From Thinopyrum elongatum (taxonomy: Eukaryota; Streptophyta; Magnoliopsida; Poales; Poaceae), in assembly GCA_011799875.1 (NCBI GenBank), contig CM022303.1:735984939-736048938 (forward strand): a stretch of 64,000 bases of DNA, read 5' to 3'. Within the stretch, counting starts at the first letter, position 1. Each line of letters opens with the position of its first letter. Below are positions 43,702 to 55,298 of the stretch, piece after piece. Position numbers and translations under genes: made by a program. The notes beneath the pieces are model-generated. The model did no database searches. It worked only from the letters and a program-made list of their open reading frames with translations, and was not told where the DNA came from.

Positions 43702-45341
43702 TGATACGTCTGCAACGTATCTATAATTTATGAAGTATTCATGCCATGTTTATAACAATTCTGTATGGTTTTGGCATGATTTGATTAGAACTAACCCGAA
43801 CTGGCGCTGTTTTTAGCAGAACTACCATGGTGTTGTTTTTTTGTGCAGAAATGAAAATTCTCCAAATTTAGCGAAACTTTTTGACGATTTTTTTGGAACA
43901 TAAGAGAACCAGGAAGCTTCGTGGGAGGAGCAGAAGAGCCATAGGGGCACCACAAGCCACCTGGGCGCGCCAGCCCCCTCCCCCCCGGCATGCCCAGGTG
44001 CCTTGTGTGCCCCCTGTGGCACCTCTTCGTGTGATTCCAACGCTGAAAAATCCTATATATTCCAAAACCCCCGAAAGTTAACCTAGATGAGTTTTTCTGC
44101 CACCATAAGCCTCTGTTCCGAAGCGATCTCATCTGGAGCTTCGTTCCGGCACCCTACCGGAGGGGGAATCATCACCGGAGGCCATCCTCGACGGTCTCCA
44201 TGGTGAGGAGGGAGTAGTTCACCCTCGGGGCTGAGGGTATGTATTAGTAGCTATGTGTTTGATCTCTCTCTCATGTTCTTGATATGGCATGATCTTGATG
44301 TATCGCGAGCTTTGTTAATATAGTTGGATCATATGATATTTCTTCCCTCTCTATCTTTGTTGTGATGAATCGAATCTTTTCCCTTTGAGGTTTTGTTATT
44401 GTCAGATTGAATATTCAGATTTGAGAACACTTGATATATTTCTTGCGTATGAATACCCGTGGTGACAATGGGGTATTATATTGATCCACTTGATGTATGT
44501 TTTGGCGCTCAACTCGCGGATTCCCGAGGTGACATTGGGGTAATCTATGCATAGGGGTTGATGCATGTTTTCATTATCTTTTCTCCGATAGAAACTTTGG
44601 GGGAATCTTTGAAGTTCTTTGTGTGGATTGAATATTATGATTGTGAAGTTGTTTGATGCATATTGTATAATCAACTCACGGATACTTGTGGTGACATTGG
44701 AGTATCTAGGTCACATTAGGGTTGGTTGATGTGTATCATATGGTGTTATTTTAGTACGAACTCTAGGGCTGTTTGTGACAATTATAGGAATAGCTCAATG
44801 GATTGATCGGAAAGAATAACTTTGAGGTGTTTTCGTACCCTACAAACAATTTCTATCTTATGTTCTCCACTAATAGGAACTTGGGTGTGATTCTTTATCG
44901 CACGTTGAGGGATGGTTATATGATGTAATTATGTTAGCAATGTTGAGAGATTGCACTAGCGAAAGTATGAACGCTAGATGTTGTTTCCTAACATTGCAAT
45001 ATCATTTGTGCTCACTATTATCAATTGCTACCTTGTTGTTTTTTTATTTTTAGATTATAAAAACTTATATCTACTATCCATACCACAATTTTATCACCAT
45101 CTCTTCGCCGAACTAGTGCACCTATACAATTTACCATTCCATGGGGTGTGTTTGGGACACAAGAGACTCTCTGTTATTGGATTGTAGGGTTGCTTGAGAG
45201 AGACCAACTTCATCGTATGCCTCCCATGGATTGATAAACCTTAGGTCATCCACTTGAGGGAAATTTGCTACTGTCCTACAAAACTCTGTGCTTGGAGGAC
45301 CAACACGAGTCTACAAGAATAAAGTTGAGTAGTAGACATCA
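43702..45341 (+). repeat. 3' LTR of the outer element
   Basis: TGATACGTCTGCAACGTATC to GTAGTAGACATCA, 1,640 bp. The segment 43760-44060 differs more from the other LTRs than the rest does. Only 24 bp (45342-45365) separate it from the next LTR. Confidence 0.9.
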
Positions 45342-45365
45342 ATCGCCGAGCGAGAGCTGGAGATG

Positions 45366-46879
45366 TGATACGTCCATTTTGCATCATGTTTTCCTACTGT
45401 TATTTATAAACTTTTTGATCAATATAACACTTCATGGAGTATTTCTAATGCCTTTTCTCTCTTAATATGCAAGGTTTACACAAAGAGGGAGAATACCGGC
45501 AGCTGGAATTCAGACCCTGAAAAAGCTACAGCAGAGATAACTATTCTGCACATCTCCAAATGGGCTGAAATTCAACGGTGATTTATTTTGGAATATATAA
45601 AAAATACTGGGCTGAAGAGTTACCAGAGAAGAGCCACCAGGTGCCCACAAGGCACTTGGGCGCCCCCCTAGGGCACGCCCAAGTGCCATGTGGGGCCCCT
45701 AGCCCATCTCCGGCTCCCTCCTTCTGGTATATAAGTCATTTTACCCTAAAACTTTTATGGGGAGACTTTCGGGACAAGGCACCGCTTCCACGAGGTGGAA
45801 CTAGAGCAGGAGCATTTTTGCTCTCCGACGGGCAGATTCCGCCGGGGACACTTCCCTCCGGGAGGGGGAAATCGAAGCCTTCGTCATCACCAACAACCCT
45901 CTCATCATGGGAGGACCAATCTTGATCATCATCATCAACAGCACCATCTCATCTCAAACCCTAGTTCATCTCTTGTATTCAATCTTTGTATCAAAACCTC
46001 AAATTGGTACCTGTGGGTTGCTTGTAGTGTTGATTACTTATTGTAGTTGATGCTAGTTGGTTTACTTGGTGAATTACTGAATGTTCAGATCCTTTATGTT
46101 ATTCAATACCCCTTTGATCTTGAACATGATGATGATTTGTGAGTAGTTACTTTTGTTCTTGAGGACTTGGGAGAAGTCTTGTCATAATTAATCATGTGAA
46201 TTTGGTATTCGTTCGATATTTTGATGATATGTATGTTGTGATTCTCTTAGTGGTGTCATGTGAAGGTCGACTACATGACACTTCACCATTTATGGGCCTA
46301 AGGGAATGCATTGTGGAGTAGTAATTAGATGATGGGTTGCTAGAGTGACAGAAGCTTAAACCCCAGTTTATGCGCTATTCCGTAAGGGGATGATTTGGAT
46401 CCACACGTTTAATTCTATGGTTAGACTTTGTCTTAATTCTTCTTTCGTAGTTGCGGATGCTTGCGAGAGGGGGTAATCATAAGTGGGAGGCTTGTTCAAG
46501 TAAGAACAGAACCCAAGCACCGGTCCACCCACATATCAAATCATCAAAGTAATGAATGCGAATCAAACGAACACGTTGAAAGTGACTAGATGAAATTCCC
46601 GTGTGTCCTCAAGAACATTTGCCTCATTATAAGTACTTGTTCCGTCCTGTCCTTTGCACTAAAAAGGATTGGGCTATCTTGCTTCACCTTATTTACACTT
46701 GTTACTCATTACCTGTTACAAATTATCTTGCTATCAAACTACCCGTTACGGCTTATTTCAGTGCTTGCAGAAATTACCTTACTGAAAACAGCTCGCCATT
46801 TCCTTCTGCTCCTTGTTGGGTTTGACACTCTTACTTATCGAAAGGACTACGATTGACCCCCTATACTTGTGGTTCATTA
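45366..46879 (+). repeat. 5' LTR of the Athila-like element
   Basis: 1,514 bp, starting TGATACGTCCATTTTG and ending just before AGACTCTTTTCTGGCGCC. It shares only the first nine bases and the post-LTR wording with the LTRs at 29869-45341. Confidence 0.85.
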
Positions 46880-46890
46880 AGACTCTTTTC

Positions 46891-46907
46891 TGGCGCCATT
46901 GCCGGGG
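46891..46907 (+). promoter_or_regulatory. Primer binding site (tRNA-Asp), Athila-like element
   Basis: TGGCGCCATTGCCGGGG matches the tRNA-Asp complement with one mismatch (A for G at the eighth base). Confidence 0.85.
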
Positions 46908-46985
46908 AGTGAAGCGCCTTTGGTAAGTGGAAATTGGTAAGGAAGCATTTTTACTACGTGCTGAAATTTATTGCTACTTGTCACT

Positions 46986-48559
46986 ATGGAAACTAATCCG
47001 TTGAGAGGCTTGTTCGGGGTATCTTCACCTCGACCGGAAACAACAAGAGTTTCCTCTCCACCACCTATTGAGTCTACTGAAAATATTGCTTATGAAATTC
47101 TTATTGGTTTGGTTGAGAAACTGCTAGCTAATCCTTATGCAGGAGATGGAACTAAACATCCTGATATGCACTTGATCTATGTGGATGAAATTTGTGGATT
47201 GTTTAAGCTTGCATGTTTATCTGCAGACAGAGCTAAGAAGAAAGTATTCCCTTTATCTTTTGAGGGAAAGGCATTGACATGGTATAGGCTATGTGATGAT
47301 ACTGACACATAGGATTGGAATCGGTTGAAATTGGAATTCCACTAGAAATTTTATCCTATGCACTTGGTTCATCGTGATCGGAATTATATCTATAATTTAT
47401 GGCCTCGTGAAGGAGAAAGTATCGCTCAAGCTTGGGGGAGGCTCAAGTATATGTTGCATACATGCCCCAATCATGAGCTCTCAAGAGAAATAATTCTTCA
47501 AAACTTTTATGCTCGGCTTTTTTGTAATGATCAAACTATGCTTGATTCTTCTTCGACTAGTTCTTTTATGAAGAAGACTATTGAATTCAAATGGGATCTT
47601 CTGGAAAATATTACGCGCAACCATGAGGATTGGGAAATCAACAAAGGTAATGAGTCAGGTATAAATCTTAAGTTTGATTGTGTTAAATCTTTTATGGAAA
47701 CTGATGCTTTTCAGAAATTTAGCACTAAGTATGGACTTGACTATGAGATAGTAGCTTCTTTTTGTGAATCTTTTGCTACACATGTTGATCTTCCTAAGGA
47801 GAAGTGGTTTAAATACCATCCTCTTATAGAAATTAAGGAAGAACCCCCAGAGGTTAAGGAAGAGAAAATTATTATTTACAATGTTGATCCAGTTGTTCCT
47901 ACTGCTTATTTTGAGAAACCACCTTTTCCTGTTACAATTCATGAACACTCTAAGGTTTCAGCAGTGGTCAAAAAAGTTATATTAGAACACCTACACCTTC
48001 TGACCAAATTAAGGTTGAACCTAGTATTGCTTTAGTTAAAGATCTTTTGGTTGATGATCTAGATGAGCATGTTATTTCTTTCTGTGATAATGCATCTAGA
48101 ATTGCTAGTTCTGATCCTAAGTGCAAGAATAGACCTGTTGTTGGCATGCCTGTTATTTCTGTTAAAATTGGAGATCATTGTTGTCATGGTTTATGTGATG
48201 TGGGTGCTAGTGTGAGTGCTATTCCTTTTACTCTTTATCAAGAACTCATGAATGATACTGCACATGCTGAAATTGAGGATATTGATGTCACCATTAAGCT
48301 TGCTGACAGCAATACTATTTCACCACTTGGTATTGTCAGAGATGTTGAAGTCTTGTGCGGTAAGATCAAATACCCTACTGATTTTCTTGTTCTTGGATCT
48401 CCACAAGATAATTTTTGTCCAATAATATTTGGTAGACCTTTCTTGAATAATGTTAATGCTAGAATTGATTGTACTAAGGAAATTGTTAGTGTCAACTTTG
48501 GTGGTGTGTCTCATGAGTTTAATTTCTCTAAGTTTTGTAGACAGCCCCATGATATAGAG
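46986..48559 (+). pseudogene. gag-protease region of the Athila-like element, broken
   Basis: Reading begins METNPLRGLFGVSSP at 46986. Gag-like wording is KVFPLSFEGKALTWYRLC and WPREGESIAQAWGRLKYML. TAG stops occur at 47310-47312 and near 47347, both in the same frame as the sequence on either side. A frameshift near 47980 separates this part from the protease region (48047-48559), which carries the retropepsin-type motif CDVGASVSAIPF (Asp at residue 51 of that frame) and FLVLGSPQDNFCPIIFGRPF. Gag would form the virus-like particle and the protease would process it. Coding is cut off by the chromovirus insertion at 48559. Confidence 0.8.
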
Positions 48560-49435
48560 TGTGACGCCCCCGATTCAATTGTACACTAATCATACACGCA
48601 AACGTGTACGATCAAGATCAGGGACTCATGGAAAGATATCACAACACAACTCTAAACACAAATAAAAATAATTCAAGCTTCATATTACAAGCCAGGGGCC
48701 TCGAGGGCTCGAATACAAAAGCTCAAGAGCACAAGTGTTAGCGGAAGCAAATATATCTGAGTACAGACATAAGTTAAACAAGTTTTGCCTAAAGAAGGCT
48801 AGCACAAACAGGGATACAGATCGAAAAGACGCAAGCCTCCTGCCTGGGATCCTCCTAACTACTCCTGGTTGTCGGCGTCCTGGACGTAGTAGTAGGCTCC
48901 GTCCTGGTGGTAGTAGTCATCGTCGGTAGGGGCAGCAGTCTCCTGGGATCCACCATCTGATCGCAACATCCGAGAAGAATGGAAAAGGGGGAAAAGAGGG
49001 AGCAAAGCAACCGTGAGTACTCATCCAAAGTACTCGCAAGACTTACATCAGATCTGTGCTACATATGCATCAGTATCAAATGAAAGGGGTAGTATCTGTG
49101 GACTAAACTGCAGAATGCGAGAATAAGATGGAGAGAAGCTAGTCCTATCGAAGGCTACGCTTCTGGCAGCCTCCATCTTGAAGCAGTAGAAGAGAGTAGT
49201 TGGTAAGTTATCCGCAGCTTCCATCTTGAAGCAGTGGAAGTGAGTAGTTGGTAAGTTAGCCAAGTATCAACGTATAGCATAATCCTACCCGACGATCCTC
49301 TCGTCGCCACCCTGTGAGAGAGCGACCACCGGGTTATATCTGGCACTTGTAAGGGTGTGTTTTATTAAGTATCCGGTTCTAGTTGTCATGAGGTCGGAAT
49401 ACAACTCCGGGTCGTCCTTTTACCGAGGGACACGG

Positions 49436-51581
49436 TGTAGGGTAACGCAGCAGAAAACAAAAATTTTCCGACCTACGCACCAGCCCAGGAACACTATGGA
49501 GACTGCATACAAGGTTTGATCATTTTCGTTACCGACTCGTAGCGCAGCGGAAGTAGAGTCGATGACGATCGTCGGTGCAGATCCCCGCAGCTAGGATTTA
49601 CAACCTCCCAACCGCGAGGATGTATACCCTCATCCGCCACCCAGACAGCCCTCCGGGAGGCGGTCGGACAGCCCTTCGGGAGGACTCACAGAACTCGGAC
49701 CGTCACTTGGACAGCCCTCCGGGAGGCACTCACGAACAGCCCCACAGGCACTAAGATCGAAACTATGACCTCTCTACAGAGTTGCACACATACGGTGTCA
49801 TCTATCCGGCAGGGCTTCGCCATCCAAAACTAGTTCGCACCGGAACCCAGACAGCCTTTCGGCACTACGAAACTATTTCGTGGGAGGGAGAGAGAATGCC
49901 AGATCATGCATGGCTTATGTGAGAGAGTTGGAGTGGGGATGGAGAGCTCGTCTCCACCTCCTTTTATAGTGGTGGAAGGGGTGGAGGGGGGCTGAAAATT
50001 TCAGCCCACATGAGGGGGCCCCTCCCCAAAAACATGCACCCACCAAAGGTGGGGAGATGTCCCATGGGGGTTCCCCCCAACATCCATGGCGCCACCACCA
50101 TGGGGCTGCCACCTCCTCCCAACATGTTCCACCATTTGTGGGGGCTGCCCCCCCACCATGGGGGGGCCCCCAATACCTTGTCCACCAACAAGGGGGCTGC
50201 CCCCAAAGGCCCCCCCCCCCCAAAAAAACAGCCCAAAAACAGCCCCCACGAAACGTGGGATCTTGTCCCCTCTCGCTGGGACAAGATGTTTTCCCGCGTG
50301 TAATTTCCAGAAAAATTCCCGAAGGTCCCTGAACATTTCCGGCACCCTCTAAAATTATCCGGACACGCTCCGGAACATTTCCAGTATGGTGGTTTAATTT
50401 AAAACCATCTTCGTTTACCCGGTAAGCAATTCCGGCAGCTCCGAAACCTTTTTTTCTCCAGAAAAATTCCAGAAGTTACCAGACCAATCTGTCAACCTCC
50501 AAAACATTCCCGGTGCTTGCCGAAACCTTTTTGGATCAATGGTTTTATCCGAAACAACTTTTCGGTTTTACCAAAACTTTTTCGGTGTTCTCTCCGGAAC
50601 TTTTCCGTTGTCTCTCAAACTTTTCGAGTGACTTTCTCTCGGACTCCCTGTCTAGTATTCAGCAGATAAATGACCCTTAAGCATGTGACCCTATAGGTTC
50701 GGTGAAGTATAGACATGACACGGAACCCCTTCCGATCAATGATCAACATCGGAGCCGTGGACACCCATATTGACCCCTATACCCACACGAATGAATATTC
50801 GAGTGAACCTCCAGTTGCCATGTGCTATTCCTGTTGCTTCACGATATGTTACAAATACCCGAGGTGAGACATGTTGGTATTCCCGTGGATCAACAACTTG
50901 TCCACTATGCTAGTTACCTCGTTACCGGTATTGTTCTCTTTTCTCGTTACCGTGTTCCGGCATCCCCATGATCAAATCACAAAGTGTCTGGCCAGACGAT
51001 GATGGATACCGTAACACCGAGAGGGCCCAGAGATATCTCTCCATCGTCGGAGGAGCAAATCCCAATCTCGAGCTATCAAGTTACTTGACACACTTTTCCA
51101 TGAACCCGTAAGCCGCCGTAATAGCCATCCATTTACGGATGACGTTTAACAAACCCCAAAGTTCATGAAGCAAGCATGAAGAAACTCGACACTCTCATGG
51201 TCTAAGGAATCATGCAAATGTCAACCATCTCTGTGTTATTAACCATTCAATTGTGACGAATGTAACTCATAGCATAACATCAATTCGGGTCGATTCAACA
51301 CAAATGTTCTTCTAACATTGTGCCCTCAAAGTTGCTGGCATAGACATGCCCATGATCAAGAAAACAGAACCATCATACAACACTTGAGCTAGTCTTAGAG
51401 GCTAGACTAGGAATACATTTTATCGTTTATTATTCCACACGTGCATATGAGTCTTCCTCCGAGCCTCGTTTTATTTGCAGACTCGAGAACCATAGCAGTT
51501 ATAGCATGGAACATAAACCTAATTATGAACAGGGAGATAATCAATAACATTTATTATTGCCTCTAGGGCATATCTCCTACA
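49436..51581 (-). repeat. 3' LTR of the Copia element
   Basis: 2,146 bp. The half at 51151-51581 is duplicated at 54868-55298 with three differences in 431 bases. Tandem GACAGCCCTCCGGGAGG words lie at about 49640-49740, and a C/G-tract region at 50130-50222. Confidence 0.88.
50130..50222. repeat. Poly-C/poly-G tracts in the Copia LTR
   Basis: Runs of seven to thirteen C or G occur, including GGGGGGGCCCCC, AGGGGGCTGCCCCC and a run of about 13 C ending at 50221, followed by seven A. Overlapping Pro/Gly-rich frames here are artefacts. Confidence 0.85.
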
Positions 51582-54500
51582 GACTCCCACTTGCACTAGA
51601 GTCAATAATCTAGTTAATGCTAATGCACTTCACACCTGTGGCACACCGGTGTAAATATGCTTTGCTTGTGGTATAGCCTGATGTCCAACGGATCTGACGA
51701 CTTCAGCTCCGTGTGTATCTTTGCATATCCTCGCGTTTTCACGCTTTCACAAAATTCATATTTTGTGTGGACTTGGCTTTGTATGTATGCGAATCACAGG
51801 TCGAACCTGGATTCCTCAGTCCGAGTTATGGAGCAACTACCTGCAGTAGTGTCCCATTGACAAAAGCCATCTTGGAACCATACTAAGTTCATGAATGAAC
51901 TATATGATTCAACATCTTCTTTGTCGCTGTAAAAACGGCAACATACTTCGCCCCTGTTATAGAATTCGCCACACTATCCTGTTTGGAACAATTTCCAACT
52001 ACCGTGCCACCATATTGTGTATTACACAAAACCCTTAATTTAAATCGAAAATCGCATGGAGCATTGATGAAGACTGTATCGATGTAACCTTTTACAACGA
52101 ACTCTTCATGATCTCCGTTTGCGAGAAAACATGTCATCAGTGCTACTAAGGTACTCAATGACCCTTTTTCACTGTTGTCCCATGATCAGTTCTTTTGATC
52201 ACTTTGGTATCTATACTCGCAACACCTTGGGAGTATCGAACATATCTGGTTGTTTTACATACCATGGAATACATGATTAATCCAAACACAAGAGTGTGTG
52301 GAATCTTCATCATGTATTTTGCTCCTCAGTGTTTTGGGACACCGAGTCTTCCAAAAACTCTTTCCATGTGACTTCGGCAAGAATCACTCCTTGGTGTTTT
52401 AAATGCTAAAAGGTTTTAGCACCTTGTCAATATGTATTCATTGCTTAGCCCCATTAGGTAAATCTATCTCCATAGATCATCATGCCTAATATTGAGGCTA
52501 TTTAGCCTAAGCACTTCATCAAAAAACTATTTTCAAACGAAGTCCTAATTCGTGTCAAGAAATTTATTTCCAATTACCAATGTGTCAAGCACACAAAGTT
52601 TTTAGAAATATTATTATGCTCCCACTTACTTTCTTGAATTACAAGCATCTTTGTTACCCATTGATGATGTCAAACCCCTTTGACCATTTCATCAAAACAC
52701 GAAGATTCTGACTCCATTTTGGTCTCTTCTGTCCATCGCTGGAACTCTGAAGTTTGCATACCTACTAGCATCCTCTAGATCGACAAATTACTTTGGACTG
52801 TATCACATACAAGTCCTAGGTTTTATTTCCATCAGATGGAAATCCTTTTGTCATCCATGTTTCATATCTCATGATTGAAATATGTATTAATTGCTAGTTC
52901 AACCCGAACCGACTTTAAGCATCGCTACGGTGAGACAATCTCATCGTAGTCAACACTTTGAACTTGTTATTGCAACAAGTCGAGCTTTATGGATAAAACA
53001 TTTTTATCCGTATCAGTTTTAAGTTCCATAAATATTCGTTAGACTCTAAGTCTTCCGAAAGGTGTATCAAGGTTTCAATCTTGAATCACTTATCTGGAAA
53101 CTAACTCGGGTTGCATTGGCATTTAGCCAATTCCGGAGTCAGGGCCCATCAACGCTTCCTTGTGTATCGTAGGTATATTGTTGTCTAACAACAATATCTC
53201 GTTTGCGCACCTGAGAGGTTTGCACGAGCCTTGCCTACGTGGTTCAGCTGCAAGTTCGACCGAAGTCCATACATTTTATTGTAGAGACTTCCGTATCAGT
53301 CGCAGTAGGAAACTCTGGAATTACTTCCAAGGTCTCTTTCCTTTGACCTGATGACGAAGATACTGGTTATCTCGTCGAGTTGCACTGTCCTCCCACTCAC
53401 CTTTTGTAAGAACTATTCTCTTTAAAGGCATACCGTTTTGAGACGAAAACCATTGCCTCGGTATAGTGGTGGGGGAATACCCAATGACTTGGGATAACCT
53501 ACAAAGTAGCACTTGTCTGATTTGGAATAGGTTTGTAACCTTTTACACAAGCCCCATATTCCAAATGTTAAGAAAAGATATAACATGGTTGGGCGTACCA
53601 TACCATTGCGTCATTTCAACAGACCTGATGAAGCTCTTTTCAGTGTAAAAGCCGCAGTCTCTAAAGCATCACTTTTAAAAGGGATAATGCCAAATTTATT
53701 TATGTCATCTTTGATCTCACCATGTCATAAATGGTTCGATTACATCTTCACAGACTTTCCACTTGCAGTGGTGTTCCGGGAGGTGCAAGTTATGAAAACC
53801 CTTTCACAACTCATCAGACATTCGCTAAACTTGTAACTCAAATATTTCTTTCTGCAATCGAATTGTAGAAACATAATTTTCTTGTTACAATAACTTCTAC
53901 TTCATATTTGAAAACCTTTCGAATGATTTCAAAAGATCCAGACTTACGTCTCATCAAGTAAATATCCACATATCTACTTGAGTCATTTCTGAAGATAGAT
54001 AAATCCACTACTTGCAACAACCTTTATCGGACTACACACATCAAATGTATGATCACCAATAAGTTTGTTGTCCGTTCCTTATGACCTGTGAACGGTATTT
54101 CAGTCACTTCTCTTTTCGGAGGAAAGTTGCAAGCGTCGGATGATTCAAAATCAAACGACTTCAAAATCCATCATAATGGAATTTCCATGCGGGTTTCTCC
54201 AATGTGACCAAATGTAGTGCCACACTTGTGTGGTATTCTTTTAGTCTTGCGACATTTAGCATCAGTGTTATGGATGTATCATATTACCATCAATATTCAT
54301 AACATACATCCCATCTAGGATGGAAGCATGGCCTTTCATGTTATTCATAATACTGAACAACAATTGTTGTTTTTATGAACAACTCTTTTGCAACAAACAT
54401 TGTGCAATGGGCTAGAGTGTATGAAACTCTAAAATGAATTATGAAAGTAAACCCAGAGGTAATGTATTATTATCAATATTCATAACATACATCTCATTCT

Positions 54501-54867
54501 TAATGAAAGTATGGCCCTTATGTTATTCATAACACCGAACATCAAAAGTTCTCTTATGAACAACCTTCTTGCAAGATTCCTTATGCAATGGGCTAGAGTG
54601 TGTAAAACTCCAAATGAATTATGAAAATAAATACATACGGTAATACACCGATGGAAGGTATAGTAACATTTACTATGTTCCCTGTGTATACCTAAAACTC
54701 ATTCCTGGCTAGTCTTTCAGGCCATAGTAGTTCTTACATCGAGTTGCAACAGAATGCAATCGAGTGGGTATCTTTGTGATTAACTCATAATGCCCAAAAA
54801 TTAATGATTAACATGTTTAACCATAATTCCCAAGAACTATATCTTTGACCAGCCTTCTATACATCAA
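51582..54867 (-). pseudogene. Degraded Copia pol; RNase H end still recognisable
   Basis: The best piece is 52158-51889, where NCSKQDSVANSITGAKYVAV aligns with the Copia RNase H wording KQ(D/E)TVADSTTEAEYIA, and GYIDTVFINAPCDFRF with GYTDASFQ.D.DD. Stops and shifts interrupt everything upstream and I could not place the YVDD box of RT. The order (RNase H end nearest the 3' LTR) is right for Copia on the minus strand. The region may also include foreign repeats: AACATACATCYCAT and GGGCTAGAGTGT words recur near 54300-54600. Confidence 0.65.
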
Positions 54868-55298
54868 AAACCCCAAAGTTCATGAAGCAAGCATGAAGAA
54901 ACTCGACACTCTCATGGTCTAAGGAATCATGCAAACGTCAACCATCTCTGTGTTATTAACCATTAAATTGTGACGAATGTAACTCATAGCATAACATCAA
55001 TTCGGGTCGATTCAACACAAATGTTCTTCTAACATTGTGCCCTCAAAGTTGCTGGCATAGACATGCCCATGATCAGGAAAACAGAACCATCATACAACAC
55101 TTGAGCTAGTCTTAGAGGCTAGACTAGGAATACATTTTATCGTTTATTATTCCACACGTGCATATGAGTCTTCCTCCGAGCCTCGTTTTATTTGCAGACT
55201 CGAGAACCATAGCAGTTATAGCATGGAACATAAACCTAATTATGAACAGGGAGATAATCAATAACATTTATTATTGCCTCTAGGGCATATCTCCTACA
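54868..55298 (-). repeat. Truncated 5' LTR of the Copia element, 431 bp
   Basis: Matches 51151-51581 at 428 of 431 bases by eye. It ends abruptly at AAACCCC, the deletion breakpoint. Confidence 0.9.

Larger units (their letters stand above)
28078..45341 (+). mobile_element. Outer non-autonomous gypsy-type LTR element, split by its own relative
   Basis: The outer copy consists of a 5'-truncated LTR (28078-29083), PBS, internal part (29084-29868), a gap occupied by the inner copy (29869-40329 including one target repeat), then the rest of the internal part (40330-43701) and a full 3' LTR (43702-45341). The internal halves join at the sequence TATGTGGA.AG, which is continuous in the inner copy (near 35247). 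The internal region encodes only an unknown ORF and no gag or pol, so the element is non-autonomous. The PBS is for tRNA-Asp, as in Athila-type gypsy elements. Both LTRs lack a testable outer TSD because the left end has been lost. Confidence 0.88.
45366..48559 (+). mobile_element. Athila-like gypsy element, 5' part, interrupted by a chromovirus
   Basis: The LTR runs 45366-46879 (TGATACGTCCATTTTGC ... TTCATTA; the last dinucleotide is TA where CA is expected). The tRNA-Asp primer site follows at 46891-46907, then a gag-protease region. Coding sequence ends abruptly at 48559 where the Tekay-like LTR begins; tagag (48555-48559) would be the target repeat, whose partner lies outside the window. 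RT, integrase and the 3' LTR are expected right of the window. The primer site and gag-protease layout fit the Athila clade, though I cannot confirm the clade without RT. Confidence 0.85.
49436..55298 (-). mobile_element. Copia element (Angela-like LTR wording), 5' end deleted internally
   Basis: The target repeats cacgg (49431-49435 and 55299-55303) are perfect. On the minus strand it starts TGTAGGAGATATGCCCTAG (55298) and ends GTTACCCTACA (49436). The 3' LTR is 2,146 bp (51581-49436), preceded by the PPT-like AAGTGGGAGTC. At the 5' side only the first 431 bp of the LTR remain (55298-54868). The rest of the 5' LTR, the PBS and probably gag have been deleted while both outer ends stay intact. 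The internal region (54867-51582) is a degraded pol. Confidence 0.9.

Noticed and set aside
28078..45341. Tandem concatemer of LTR elements sharing LTRs (unequal recombination).
   Set aside because: The outer internal domain is interrupted at one point with a near-perfect 5-bp repeat and continues on the other side, which is insertion, not recombination.
49915..50352. Gly/Pro/Trp-rich frames in the Copia LTR.
   Set aside because: Created by C/G homopolymer tracts; lie in an LTR.
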